Positions 9,474-18,932 of a stretch of DNA of 64,000 bases are shown one piece after another. Numbering within the stretch: position 1 is the first letter of the stretch; the number at the start of each line of letters is the position of its first letter. Below the pieces are notes generated by a model. That model was not told the DNA's origin, searched no databases, and saw only the letters and a list, made by a program, of their open reading frames with translations. Both the position numbers and the translations under genes were made by a program. Source of the DNA: DASQZK01 sp963809925 (GTDB lineage: Bacteria > Bacteroidota > Bacteroidia > Bacteroidales > GCA-2748055); assembly GCA_963809925.1 (NCBI GenBank), contig CAWELH010000002.1:372001-436000 (forward strand), given 5' to 3'.

Positions 9474-10892
9474 ATGAAAAGATCTCTTTTTTTGATACTA
9501 ATTATCACTCTATTTGTAATACCGAGCGTTTACTCACAGAACGAACAAGCTTATAATGATACTTCTTATTACATGCCTTTTGATATAGATTTCAACCTCG
9601 TTATGTCGGCCAGCAGGGACCATATCACTAACGTGAGATCGCTGATCATTCGTGGTGCCGATGTGAATGCAGCCTCCCCGGAAGGCGTGACTTCCCTTAT
9701 GTATGCAGCCGATATCGGTGATCTCGAAATGGTCAAACTACTACTGGAGAATGGAGCATCAGCAAACACACAGCCAACGGGTGGCATAACCGCTCTGATG
9801 AGTGCTACCCTGCAAAATCATTTTGAAGTGGCAGAGTACCTGGTTACGCATAGCGCTAATCCGGATCTTCGTGATGCAAATGGCATTACTGCTGCTAATT
9901 ATGCCGCAGCGTACAATTATTTCGAGATTCTTGATATGCTGATTTACTATAAGGCAGATGTGGATATCGCCGACTATGAGGGAAATACACCCCTAATATC
10001 AGCAGCTTTTAACAATTGTGCGGAGTCAGCAGAAATTCTGCTCAAAAATGGGGCCGACATAAACAAACAGGACAATAATGGTTTTACACCTCTGATGACC
10101 TCCATTCAAAGGGGGAATAAGGACATAGCCCGGCTTCTAATTGCACATGATGCCGATATTTCCAAGGTGAATAGCTCAGGCATGACAGCACTCGCCTTTG
10201 CAGTAAAAGCATCTGACTATGACCTCACAGAAGAACTGATCAGAAAAGATGCCGATATTAATTACAAGGTCTCCGGTGGCCGAAACATCCTGGAGCTTGC
10301 CAGGGAAAATAAGGATGAAGACATCCTCGAACTGCTGACTTCTGAAGGTGCCAGGCCAAATAATTATCCGGATTTTAATCTTTTTGCCGCTGGAGTGGAG
10401 ATGAGTTTTAATTCCGGAGACTTTACCACGGGAGTTAATTTCGGATTAGTGGATACAAAGTACCATTTTTGTATTGACGGAGGTTTTATCTTCAGACCGG
10501 TGGCAGTAAGGGTGCTCAGAGATGAGAGCCCTGTTCTTTCAAACCAGTACTGGGAACGACGGTACTATTTTTATCTGGGTGTGAAAAAATCATTCCCTGT
10601 TATAAAACTTAACAACGGCTTTGCAACCGGACCCGTTTTGGGTGTTGACGAAATCTACACTTTCGGAAATTACCGGGGAAGCACATCCAAACCCGAATCA
10701 TCCTTTATCACTGTTCCGGAAGTGGGATGGTATGTTGCAAATTCATGGATAAGCGTCGGACTGAATTATAAATATATGAACCTGGATACTGATTACATTA
10801 GTCCGGGCCGGATAAGTATTGACATTGATTTCATGCTCCCGTTACGGCAGCGAACTATGGATGAGAAACATATCCGCTGGCTGACAAATTAA
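9474..10892 (+). CDS. Exported ankyrin-repeat protein with barrel-like C-terminal domain
   Basis: The protein (472 residues) has a cleavable signal peptide (residues 1-21, ending VYSQ), then about eight ankyrin repeats from residue 40 to 300 showing the usual G-x-T-x-L-x-x-A-A and L-L-x-x-G-A-D-x-N patterns (MKLLLENGASANTQ-like units, NTPLISAAFNNCAESAEILL, GADINKQDNNGFTPL). After about residue 305 the sequence changes to amphipathic strands with aromatic residues (FAAGVEMSFNSGDFTTGVNF ... YYFYLGVKKSFPVI ... WISVGLNYKYM ... ISIDIDFMLPL), resembling a small outer-membrane barrel. I infer a periplasmic ankyrin scaffold anchored by an outer-membrane domain. The lipoprotein gene at 10903 follows 10 bases downstream and is probably in the same operon. 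Binding partner unknown. Confidence 0.82.
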   Translation: MKRSLFLILIITLFVIPSVYSQNEQAYNDTSYYMPFDIDFNLVMSASRDHITNVRSLIIRGADVNAASPEGVTSLMYAADIGDLEMVKLLLENGASANTQPTGGITALMSATLQNHFEVAEYLVTHSANPDLRDANGITAANYAAAYNYFEILDMLIYYKADVDIADYEGNTPLISAAFNNCAESAEILLKNGADINKQDNNGFTPLMTSIQRGNKDIARLLIAHDADISKVNSSGMTALAFAVKASDYDLTEELIRKDADINYKVSGGRNILELARENKDEDILELLTSEGARPNNYPDFNLFAAGVEMSFNSGDFTTGVNFGLVDTKYHFCIDGGFIFRPVAVRVLRDESPVLSNQYWERRYYFYLGVKKSFPVIKLNNGFATGPVLGVDEIYTFGNYRGSTSKPESSFITVPEVGWYVANSWISVGLNYKYMNLDTDYISPGRISIDIDFMLPLRQRTMDEKHIRWLTN

Positions 10893-10902
10893 TTGATTGA
10901 AG

Positions 10903-11328
10903 ATGAAAAGACCGAGCATAGCTGCAGTTTTTGTCGTATTCGCACTTCTTATCGCTTTTTCTTGTGAGAATGGCGGAACCTTCGGCGTCAACTGCAAAGA
11001 ATGTTACTCTGTTGAACCTGATAGTGCAGATCTGATCGTTTATCTCACCATCAACAGTGAAAACCCCTACGTTCCCTTAAAGATTTACAGAGGGGACGTT
11101 GAAAAAAAAGAACTGGACTGGGTGGATACAGCATTCGCCAAGGAATACAGGCTTTATTCTGCTGTAAATCAGCAGTATTCGATTGAAGCAACTTACCACA
11201 ACGGTTCGAAGCAGATCATCGCTATCGATGGAGATAAGATCACTGCTAATCTCGTTACCGATGTGTGTGATGACGATTGCTGGATCCTCAAAGGTGGTAT
11301 TCTGGATGCCAGGATCAAGGATAAGTAG
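10903..11328 (+). CDS. Small unrecognised lipoprotein
   Basis: The ATG at 10903 gives a 141-residue protein beginning MKRPSIAAVFVVFALLIAFS followed by Cys-Glu, a lipoprotein-type signal; a TTG two codons upstream would also be possible. The mature part has a Cys pair in VNCKECYS and another in VCDDDCW near the end, probably disulphides, and a beta-like core (DLIVYLTINSENPYVPLKIY). No family recognised. It follows the ankyrin gene by 10 bases and is likely co-transcribed, suggesting a shared envelope function. Confidence 0.72.
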   Translation: MKRPSIAAVFVVFALLIAFSCENGGTFGVNCKECYSVEPDSADLIVYLTINSENPYVPLKIYRGDVEKKELDWVDTAFAKEYRLYSAVNQQYSIEATYHNGSKQIIAIDGDKITANLVTDVCDDDCWILKGGILDARIKDK

Positions 11329-11342
11329 GGCTTAATAAGCTC

Positions 11343-12731
11343 TCAACCTGCTTTTGCTTTGTTTGGGAGTTCAAGTCCGTATCCGGAAACCTTATCTTCC
11401 TTTTTCAATAAAAAGGCAAATACTACCCCAAGAACTCCCAGTACTGCCAGCATTAGAACCGGGTTTGTATAGTCGTAAGAGGCTGTTCCATTTTCAATCG
11501 CTTCCGGAGTAATGCCGGGGTTGGAAATATCGAGGACGTAACCGATAAGCAGGCTGAATGCCCAAAGTCCCAGATTCTGAATTGAGAACATAAGTCCATA
11601 TGCACTTCCCAGTCTGGATTCAGGAACAATTTTAGCAACCGAGGGCCACATAGCCGCCGGTATCAGTGAAAAGGCAACACCGAGTAAAAATAAAGGAACA
11701 TAAGGCGTTATGCTTGTAAGTCCGAATAAAAGGTGGACAATTACGAGCATAATCGAACCGTATATCATGAGAGAGGCACTCCTGCCCCTGTAGTCTGTGA
11801 TAGCACCAAAAAGAGGAGTTAATAATATAGTTCCCAATGGGATAAATGAAGTAATCCGGCCTGCAGAATTAGGATCCATCCCAAATTTATTTGACATGAG
11901 GTCGGGTGCGTATTTGATAAACGGGAATACCGCGCTGTAAAAAGTAACGCAGAGCAGGGAAACATAAATGAATGATTTATTGGTGAGGAGCCTGCCCAGA
12001 TCTGCAATCTTGAATTTCTCTGTCTCATCAAGTTCAGGCTGATAATTGATCTGTTTGTCCAGTCTGACATCATAGATCATATAGATGAGAAATGCGAAAA
12101 GACCGATAAGCAGTAGAATGGTGCCGATCCAGATAGAATAATACCATTTGCTTGTATTCTGAACAAATTCGTAAGAGTATCGCAATGCTGCAAAGGTGCC
12201 AAGCCTTCCAATTGCAAGGTTAATGCCGAGTGCCAAAGCGAGTTCTTTTCCTTTAAACCATTTAACAATAGCCTTCGTAAAGACGACGGTACCTGTCTCC
12301 GCACCAAGTCCGAACAGGAGGAAACCGAGGGACATCATTTTCAGTGACGGGGAGAAAGAATGCATAAAAGAATTCATCATGTGGTAACCAGGACCTCCGT
12401 TAAGATACACGTCGGTGGCGCCATAAGCCGTCAGTGCCGCACCCATTACCATAAAAATTATGAAAGAAAAGCCGGTAATCCTGATCCCCAACTTGTCAAG
12501 GATAACCCCACCTATCACCGCCATCAGGAAAAAGACATTTGGAATGGAGTATGCAGCCATGAAAAAACCATAATCGGAAGAAGTCCATTTCAGATGTGCC
12601 TGCAGTGTACTTTTCAGTGGTGATAAAGCATCGTAGAAATAATAGTTTGCAAACATGGCGACGCTGATGAGAAGCATCATCATCCATCGTAACGTCGCTG
12701 ATTCGTTTAACGCTCTCTTAAATGCATTCAT
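11343..12731 (-). CDS. MFS transporter
   Basis: A 462-residue major facilitator superfamily carrier with about twelve hydrophobic segments (for example MMMLLISVAMFANYYFYDAL at the N-terminus and VLMLAVLGVLGVVFAFLL near the end). The loop after TM2 carries GGVILDKLGIRITG, a form of the MFS motif with Asp and a basic residue. A 22-residue Asn/Gly/Ser loop lies between TM3 and TM4. I chose the ATG at 12729-12731 (MNAFKRALNES) because the longer frame starts with TTG at 12776 and adds a non-hydrophobic leader. It resembles the MFSD1/oxalate-formate-like branch, but the substrate cannot be read from the sequence. Convergent with the small lipoprotein gene, 14 bases away, with a weak hairpin (GGGCTT/AAGCTC) between. 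Confidence 0.88.
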   Translation of the reverse strand: MNAFKRALNESATLRWMMMLLISVAMFANYYFYDALSPLKSTLQAHLKWTSSDYGFFMAAYSIPNVFFLMAVIGGVILDKLGIRITGFSFIIFMVMGAALTAYGATDVYLNGGPGYHMMNSFMHSFSPSLKMMSLGFLLFGLGAETGTVVFTKAIVKWFKGKELALALGINLAIGRLGTFAALRYSYEFVQNTSKWYYSIWIGTILLLIGLFAFLIYMIYDVRLDKQINYQPELDETEKFKIADLGRLLTNKSFIYVSLLCVTFYSAVFPFIKYAPDLMSNKFGMDPNSAGRITSFIPLGTILLTPLFGAITDYRGRSASLMIYGSIMLVIVHLLFGLTSITPYVPLFLLGVAFSLIPAAMWPSVAKIVPESRLGSAYGLMFSIQNLGLWAFSLLIGYVLDISNPGITPEAIENGTASYDYTNPVLMLAVLGVLGVVFAFLLKKEDKVSGYGLELPNKAKAG

Positions 12732-13082
12732 GAGTACCTGATTTGGTTCGCAAAATCCCAAATGTAGAAAAAACAATTCATTTTGTAATGGACAACTTAC
12801 AAACCTGTACCCCTTTCAAAAAAAGCACGATTCATTTTACTCCCGTTCATTGGTTTCCCTTCAATTGAGATTATATTTTCGGATTAATACCGATGATAGT
12901 GCAGAAGAATCAAAAAAAAAACTATATTTTGTCCTAACACTAATTCAATTTTAAAACTACGGACCGGAGCAACCTCCCTGATGAAGCAGCACATTTAGAG
13001 CATTTCTGTATCTTTTGATCTGTTTCCCTTCACACAAAACAACGGGAGGTTACGAGTCTGTGTTAAAACGAAAAACTGTCGC
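12732..13082. other. Gene-free divergent intergenic region (351 bp)
   Basis: AT-rich sequence between the divergent MFS and acyl-CoA ligase genes. It has no open frame of note. A weak plus-strand promoter candidate pairs TTG at 12850-12852 with TATATTTT at 12872-12879 (7 of 8 to TAnnTTTG), about 200 bases before the ligase ATG; TATATTTTG near 12933 has one base too many. No strong hairpin seen. Confidence 0.5.
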
Positions 13083-14990
13083 ATGAAAACAATCAACGAG
13101 TTTTTTGAACATTATGCCGCCAAATATGCTGCAAATCCCATGATGCTTGAAAAAACCGGGAGCCGTTTTAAAGCTTCTACCTATTCGGTCATCCGTGAGA
13201 AAGTGCATCGGTTTGCTGCAGGTTTAATAGCTCTTGGTATACAGAAAGGCGATCGTGTTTCACTCATTGCTGAAGGCCGGAATGCGTGGGTCATCAGCGA
13301 GCTGGGAATTTTGTATGCGGGGGGGATCAATGTTCCGCTTTCGATTAAGTTGCAGGACAGCACCGACCTCAAATTCAGGATAAACCATTCGCAGTCAAGG
13401 TTTGTTATTATCTCCGGTTCTCAGTCACGCAAGCTCGAAGGTATTAAGTCAGAACTGAAAACCGTGGAGAAATTCATATATCTCGATCCAAAGGTGGATT
13501 ATGGCAGCCAGGATCTCTATTTTGAAACCATCATGGAACTGGGGAGGGCGTATCTGAAGGATCATGCCCCCGAATTTGAAAAAGCCTGGAAATCAGTCAA
13601 ACCCGATGATGTGGCTAACATCTGCTACACATCCGGCACTACTGCTGACCCGAAAGGCATAATGCTAAGCCACCGGAATTATACTGCAAACGTAGAACAA
13701 TCTCTTACCCTGATGGAAATTCCTCAGTTTTACTGCTCCCTCCTAATCCTGCCCTGGGACCACTCATTCGCACATACGGCTGGTGTTTATGCCATCATTG
13801 CCTCGGGTGCCAGTATGGCCTCGGTTCAGATCGGAAGTTCACCCATGGAAACCCTGAAAAATATTCCGTTAAACATCAAGGAAATAAAGCCACATTTTCT
13901 GCTTAGTGTACCCTCGCTGGCAAAAAATTTCCGAAAAAACATTGAAAAGGGGATCAGAGAGAAAGGTGCTTTGGTAGAAGCGCTGTTTAACCATGCGTTG
14001 AAAGTGGCTTACAAATATAATGGACTGGGATGGGATAAGGGCAAAGGATGGCGTGCTGTTTTTAAACCCTACCTGAAACTTCTGGATACCATCCTTTTTA
14101 AGAAAGTCCGTGAAGGTTTTGGAGGTAACATCGATTTTTTCGTTGGTGGTGGTGCGTTACTTGACATAGAACTCCAGCGTTTCTTTTATGCCATTGGCAT
14201 GCCCATGTACCAGGGCTACGGTCTCTCAGAGGCAGCACCCGTGATTAGCTCAAATGCGGCACACAAACATAAATTGGGATCTTCCGGTTTTCTTGTCGAT
14301 AATCTTGACCTGCGGATCCTGGATGAAGACGGCCATGATGTGCCATCAGGTGAAAAGGGCGAAATTGTCGTGAGGGGTGAAAACATCATGCTCGGGTACT
14401 GGAGAAATGATCAGGCAACAAAGGAAACACTTAAAGATGGTTGGTTGCACACCGGCGACCTTGGCTACCTCGACACGGATAAATTCCTGTATGTGCTGGG
14501 AAGATTCAAGAGCCTATTGATCTCCGACGATGGCGAAAAATACAGCCCGGAAGGGATAGAGGAAGCCTTCACCGAACAATCCAAAGTGATCGACCAGGTC
14601 ATGCTCTTCAATAACCAGAAACCATACACTGTTGTTTTACTCAGCCCCAACAGGGAAGCGATAAAGCGAGTACTGAAAGAGAGTCAGCTGGATCCCTCCT
14701 CAGATGAAGGGATTGAAGCAGCCCTGGCACTGATCGAAACCGAACTCCTCGAATACAGAACGAACGGAAAGTACGGCGACATGTTCCCACAACGCTGGTT
14801 ACCTGCAGCCATCGGCATCTTGGATGAAGGCTTTACGGAAGAAAACCGCATGATGAACTCGACGATGAAAATTGTGCGAGGTGTCATCACTGAAACCTAT
14901 CAGTCGTATATCGATTTTCTATATACACCGGAAGCCAAAAATATTCACAATGAGCGGAACCGGGAAGCCTTGAAAAAGCTTATTGGTTAA
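13083..14990 (+). CDS. Long-chain acyl-CoA synthetase / AMP-binding ligase
   Basis: An adenylate-forming enzyme (635 residues) that activates a carboxylic acid, probably a fatty acid, with ATP and CoA. Motifs in order: P-loop-like ICYTSGTTADPKG (about 180-192), YQGYGLSEAAP (about 377-387), LHTGDLGYLD (about 456-465), GRFKSLLISDDGEKYSPEGIE (hinge region) and a C-terminal MNSTMKIVRG that supplies the likely catalytic Lys. Length and motifs fit the FadD/long-chain ligase family; chain-length preference is not readable. It stands alone, 242 bases before metH. No signal peptide; cytoplasmic or membrane-associated. Confidence 0.9.
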   Translation: MKTINEFFEHYAAKYAANPMMLEKTGSRFKASTYSVIREKVHRFAAGLIALGIQKGDRVSLIAEGRNAWVISELGILYAGGINVPLSIKLQDSTDLKFRINHSQSRFVIISGSQSRKLEGIKSELKTVEKFIYLDPKVDYGSQDLYFETIMELGRAYLKDHAPEFEKAWKSVKPDDVANICYTSGTTADPKGIMLSHRNYTANVEQSLTLMEIPQFYCSLLILPWDHSFAHTAGVYAIIASGASMASVQIGSSPMETLKNIPLNIKEIKPHFLLSVPSLAKNFRKNIEKGIREKGALVEALFNHALKVAYKYNGLGWDKGKGWRAVFKPYLKLLDTILFKKVREGFGGNIDFFVGGGALLDIELQRFFYAIGMPMYQGYGLSEAAPVISSNAAHKHKLGSSGFLVDNLDLRILDEDGHDVPSGEKGEIVVRGENIMLGYWRNDQATKETLKDGWLHTGDLGYLDTDKFLYVLGRFKSLLISDDGEKYSPEGIEEAFTEQSKVIDQVMLFNNQKPYTVVLLSPNREAIKRVLKESQLDPSSDEGIEAALALIETELLEYRTNGKYGDMFPQRWLPAAIGILDEGFTEENRMMNSTMKIVRGVITETYQSYIDFLYTPEAKNIHNERNREALKKLIG

Positions 14991-15127
14991 TCGCAATAAC
15001 ACAAACAGCCTTAGCAGAATACGCTTGCCCCAGTCGTTGAGAGAAGGATATCACCAATTTTCTTTCAGGAATAACCGGGATTCTTCAGAGCACCTCGCAG
15101 CTTCACGGCGGATAATAGCTCCTTCCA

Positions 15128-15158
15128 TTGGAATAATCGGCATTTAGTATTAATTTTG
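15128..15158 (+). promoter_or_regulatory. Promoter of metH-metF
   Basis: TTG at 15128-15130 and TAATTTTG at 15151-15158, separated by 20 bases, match the Bacteroidota -33/-7 promoter well. Transcription would start near 15165, about 68 bases before the metH ATG and just before the leader hairpin. Confidence 0.65.
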
Positions 15159-15170
15159 AAGTTTCTGTGA

Positions 15171-15211
15171 AACGGAAGGATACCGGTTTGTCATAACCGG
15201 AATTTTCCGTT
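15171..15211 (+). promoter_or_regulatory. Two-tier leader hairpin before metH
   Basis: Outer arms AACGGAA (15171-15177) and TTCCGTT (15205-15211) and inner arms CCGGTT (15183-15188) and AACCGG (15195-15200) pair perfectly, with an asymmetric internal loop (5 bases on the left: GGATA; 4 on the right: AATT) and a 6-base apical loop. It would sit at the very 5' end of the predicted metH mRNA and end 21 bases before the start codon. It does not fit the SAM or SAH riboswitch consensus sequences I know. It could be a regulatory leader or an RNA stabiliser. Confidence 0.6.
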
Positions 15212-15232
15212 TTCATTTTAATCTTTGGACAG

Positions 15233-18200
15233 ATGGACAGGAAGAAGTTGTTATATAAATCGCTGGAAGAGCGTGTACTCGTCCTTGACGGTGCCATGGG
15301 AACCATGATTCAGACCTATAAGCTGAAAGAGGAAGATTTCCGGGGTGAGATGTTTCGTGACTTTCCATCCGATCTGCAAGGTAATAATGACCTGCTCTCT
15401 CTGACTAAGCCGGATGTCATTAAGGGGATTCACCATGCGTTTCTTGACGCCGGTGCGGATATTATCGAAACCAATACTTTCAATGCTAACAGAATTTCAC
15501 AGGCCGACTACCATCTGGAAGAAAAGGTTTACGATATAAATCTTGCCTCGGCACAGATTGCCAGGGCGGCAGCCGATGAATTCACGGCAAAGAATCCTTC
15601 CAAACCCCGGTTTGTAGCCGGATCATTGGGTCCCACAAATAAAACTGCTTCCATGTCGCCTGATGTCAATGATCCGGGGTACCGGGCTGTTGATTTTGAC
15701 GTTCTGGCCGATACCTATTTCGAACAGATTAACGGACTGATCGATGGCGGAGTTGATATTCTCCTTATCGAAACCATCTTTGATACATTGAATGCCAAGG
15801 CAGCCATCTTCGCCACTGAGCGTGTAATGCGCGAAAGGGGAATAAAAATTCCGGTGATGATCTCCGGAACCATCACTGATGCCAGTGGCCGTACCCTGTC
15901 GGGGCAGAACCTCGAGGCTTTTATGAATTCTGTTTCCCACATTGAACTGCTTTCCATCGGCCTGAACTGTTCCCTTGGTGCCAAAGAAATGAGGCCTTAT
16001 CTTGCCGAAATGGCCTCAAAAGCAACTGGTTATGTAAGTGCTCATCCCAACGCTGGCTTACCGAACCAGTTTGGAGAGTATGATGAAAGTCCCGAAATTA
16101 TGGGCAATCAAATCCATGATTTCCTTGATTCCGGCTTTGTGAATATCATTGGCGGCTGTTGTGGAACAACTCCAGAGCATATCCGTGAATTTGCAAAGTT
16201 TGCCGGAAAGGCTGAAATACGCAAGCCTCATGTTCATGAACACAAGCTCAGGCTGTCTGGTCTGGAGCCCCTTACCGTTTTTGAGGGCAGCAATTTTATC
16301 AATATCGGCGAAAGGACAAATGTTGCCGGATCGAAAAAATTCGCCCGGCTGATCATGGATAAAAAATACGAAGAAGCCCTCACAGTGGCTCGCGATATGG
16401 TTGACGGGGGAGCACAGGTACTTGATGTATGCATGGACGACGCCATGCTTGACGCAGAAAAAGAGATGGTGACCTTCCTTAACCTGGTTATGTCCGAGCC
16501 TGATATTGCACGCTTACCCATTATGGTCGATTCTTCCAAGTGGACAGTGATTGAAGCTGGACTTAAGTGCCTGCAGGGTAAGGCTATCGTGAATTCGATC
16601 AGCCTTAAGGAGGGTGAAGAGGTGTTCATAGAACACGCAACCAAGGTAAAAAATTACGGTGCAGCTGCTATTGTTATGGCATTTGATGAAAAAGGGCAGG
16701 CTGCCAATTATGAACGTAGGATTGAGGTCTGTAAAAGGGCATATCGCATCCTGACGGAAAAAGTGGGTTTTCCACCCGAAGATATCATCTTTGACCCCAA
16801 TGTACTGGCCATAGCCACAGGTATAGAGGAACATAATAACTATGCAGTCGATTATATCAGAACGCTTGAATGGATCAAAAAAAACCTGCCCTATGCAAAG
16901 ATCAGCGGAGGTATAAGTAATCTCTCCTTCTCTTTCAGAGGGAACAATGTCATCAGGGAAGCCATGCATTCCGTGTTCCTGTACCACGCCATCAAAGCGG
17001 GTCTTGATATGGGTATCGTCAATCCGTCGCTGCTACAGGTCTATGATGAAATCCCGGCGGAAGAACTTGAACTGGTTGAGGATGTCATCCTGAACCGACG
17101 GTCTGACGCCACCGAGCGACTTATCAACTTTGCCGAACATGTAAAGTCGACGCCCCAGGAGCAGCAGAAAGCGCTGGATGAATGGCGGAATGGAAGCATC
17201 GAAGAACGTATTAGTCATGCACTGGTAAAGGGATTTGCTGATCATATCGAGGAAGATGCCCTGGAAGCTCACGATAAATATGGTTATGCTCTGAAGGTAA
17301 TCGAAGGGCCCCTGATGGCCGGGATGAATATTGTTGGTGATCTTTTCGGTGAAGGGAAGATGTTTCTGCCACAGGTGGTCAAGAGTGCCAGGGTTATGAA
17401 AAAGGCCGTGGCAGTGCTTCTGCCTTGGGTGGAAAAGGAAAAATTAGTTGCCGGAACCAGTTCGTCGGCAGGAAAAATCCTGCTCGCTACGGTGAAGGGC
17501 GATGTCCATGATATTGGCAAAAATATTGTCGGCGTTGTGCTGGGCTGCAATAACTATGAGATTATCGACCTGGGGGTTATGGTGCCGACGGAGAAAATCC
17601 TGGCGGTAGCCAGGGAGGAAAATGTTGACATCATTGGCCTAAGCGGTCTGATTACACCTTCTCTGGAGGAAATGACTCATGTAGCCGGGGAGATGGAAAG
17701 ACAAAACTTCAGTATCCCCCTACTGATTGGAGGGGCTACAACGTCTAAAATCCATACTGCCGTGAAGATAGAACCATCATACCATCAGCCGGTGGTTCAC
17801 GTGAAGGATGCGTCAAAAAGCGTAAGTGTGGCCGGTAGTCTCATGAACCCCAAATCACGTGAATTATTTTACAGCGCGCTGAAGGAGGAGTACAAAAAAT
17901 TAAGGGAAACGTATGCCGATGCAAGATCAAAGGTCGATTATCTGACACTTGCGGAAGCCCGTCAGAATAAACCTGATATCGACTGGGAAAACACAAAGAT
18001 CATCAAACCTTCTCTCACTGGCCTGAAGGTCTTCAATGACTACTCTCTGGAAGAAATAAGGGAGTACATCTCCTGGGTATTTTTCTTTGTGGTTTGGCAG
18101 TTGAAAGGTAAGTTTCCAGGTATCCTGGAGGATCCGGTACAGGGTGAGGAAGCGAAGAAACTTTTTAAGGATGCAAACGACATGCTCGATTTGATCATCC

Positions 18201-18919
18201 GGGAGAAATGGCTTACCGCCCGGGCTGTCGTCGGCTTTTTCCCGGCTAATTCAAACGGTGATGACATCGAAGTATACAGTGATGAAAGCAGGAAAAACGT
18301 GGTAGCGAGATTCATCAACCTGAGAAACCAGGTCAGGCGGCCGGATAACGCGCCAAACCTTTGTCTTGCAGATTTTATTGCACCAAAGGAAAGTGGGAAA
18401 GTAGATTATATTGGTGCCTTTGCCTGTACAACCGGATTAGGCATCGAAAAGAAAATTGCAGAATTCCTTGATAACCAGGATGATTACAGCAGTATCATGT
18501 TGAAAGCACTGGCTGACAGGCTGGCAGAAGCCTTTACCGAACTTCTGCACAAAAAGGTAAGGAAAGAACTGTGGGGATTTGCACCTGACGAAAACCTCAG
18601 TCTGGATGAACTCATTCTTGAGAAATACCAGGGCATACGGCCTGCACATGGCTATCCGGCCTGCCCCGATCACTCGGAGAAAGAGACATTGTTCCGTTTG
18701 CTTGATGCTGAAAAGAATACCGGCATCAGCCTTACTGAAAGTTTCAGTATGTACCCTGCCGCATCCGTAAGCGGCTTGATCTTTGCCCACCCCAAATCGA
18801 AATATTTCTTTATCGGGAAAATCAGCAGGGACCAGGTGGAAGATTATGCCTCACGCAAACTTACCGACACTGAGACGATTGAAAAGTGGCTGGCCTCAAA
18901 CCTGAATTACAAAGCATAA
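15233..18919 (+). CDS. metH: Cobalamin-dependent methionine synthase
   Basis: The enzyme transfers a methyl group from 5-methyltetrahydrofolate through cobalamin to homocysteine. All four modules are present in 1228 residues, the full length of the family. The homocysteine domain (about 1-325) starts LVLDGAMGTMIQ and keeps the zinc ligands Cys246 (GLNCS) and Cys309-Cys310 (GGCCGTTPEH). The pterin domain (about 340-600) begins FINIGERTNVAGSKKF. The B12 domain (about 640-880) has GDVHDIGKNI with the axial His759. The activation domain (about 890-1228) has RPAHGYPACPDH for SAM binding. metF follows 13 bases downstream, so the two form a methyl-supply operon. A promoter and hairpin leader precede it. 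Start chosen as the ATG following the promoter by about 70 bases. Confidence 0.98.
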   Translation: MDRKKLLYKSLEERVLVLDGAMGTMIQTYKLKEEDFRGEMFRDFPSDLQGNNDLLSLTKPDVIKGIHHAFLDAGADIIETNTFNANRISQADYHLEEKVYDINLASAQIARAAADEFTAKNPSKPRFVAGSLGPTNKTASMSPDVNDPGYRAVDFDVLADTYFEQINGLIDGGVDILLIETIFDTLNAKAAIFATERVMRERGIKIPVMISGTITDASGRTLSGQNLEAFMNSVSHIELLSIGLNCSLGAKEMRPYLAEMASKATGYVSAHPNAGLPNQFGEYDESPEIMGNQIHDFLDSGFVNIIGGCCGTTPEHIREFAKFAGKAEIRKPHVHEHKLRLSGLEPLTVFEGSNFINIGERTNVAGSKKFARLIMDKKYEEALTVARDMVDGGAQVLDVCMDDAMLDAEKEMVTFLNLVMSEPDIARLPIMVDSSKWTVIEAGLKCLQGKAIVNSISLKEGEEVFIEHATKVKNYGAAAIVMAFDEKGQAANYERRIEVCKRAYRILTEKVGFPPEDIIFDPNVLAIATGIEEHNNYAVDYIRTLEWIKKNLPYAKISGGISNLSFSFRGNNVIREAMHSVFLYHAIKAGLDMGIVNPSLLQVYDEIPAEELELVEDVILNRRSDATERLINFAEHVKSTPQEQQKALDEWRNGSIEERISHALVKGFADHIEEDALEAHDKYGYALKVIEGPLMAGMNIVGDLFGEGKMFLPQVVKSARVMKKAVAVLLPWVEKEKLVAGTSSSAGKILLATVKGDVHDIGKNIVGVVLGCNNYEIIDLGVMVPTEKILAVAREENVDIIGLSGLITPSLEEMTHVAGEMERQNFSIPLLIGGATTSKIHTAVKIEPSYHQPVVHVKDASKSVSVAGSLMNPKSRELFYSALKEEYKKLRETYADARSKVDYLTLAEARQNKPDIDWENTKIIKPSLTGLKVFNDYSLEEIREYISWVFFFVVWQLKGKFPGILEDPVQGEEAKKLFKDANDMLDLIIREKWLTARAVVGFFPANSNGDDIEVYSDESRKNVVARFINLRNQVRRPDNAPNLCLADFIAPKESGKVDYIGAFACTTGLGIEKKIAEFLDNQDDYSSIMLKALADRLAEAFTELLHKKVRKELWGFAPDENLSLDELILEKYQGIRPAHGYPACPDHSEKETLFRLLDAEKNTGISLTESFSMYPAASVSGLIFAHPKSKYFFIGKISRDQVEDYASRKLTDTETIEKWLASNLNYKA

Positions 18920-18932
18920 CTAGTAACAACCA

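Noticed and set aside
15128..15232. Known SAM or cobalamin riboswitch upstream of metH
   Set aside because: The only structured part is a 41-base hairpin. None of the conserved junctions or loop sequences of SAM-I, SAM-II, SAH or cobalamin riboswitches is visible; kept only as an undetermined leader element.
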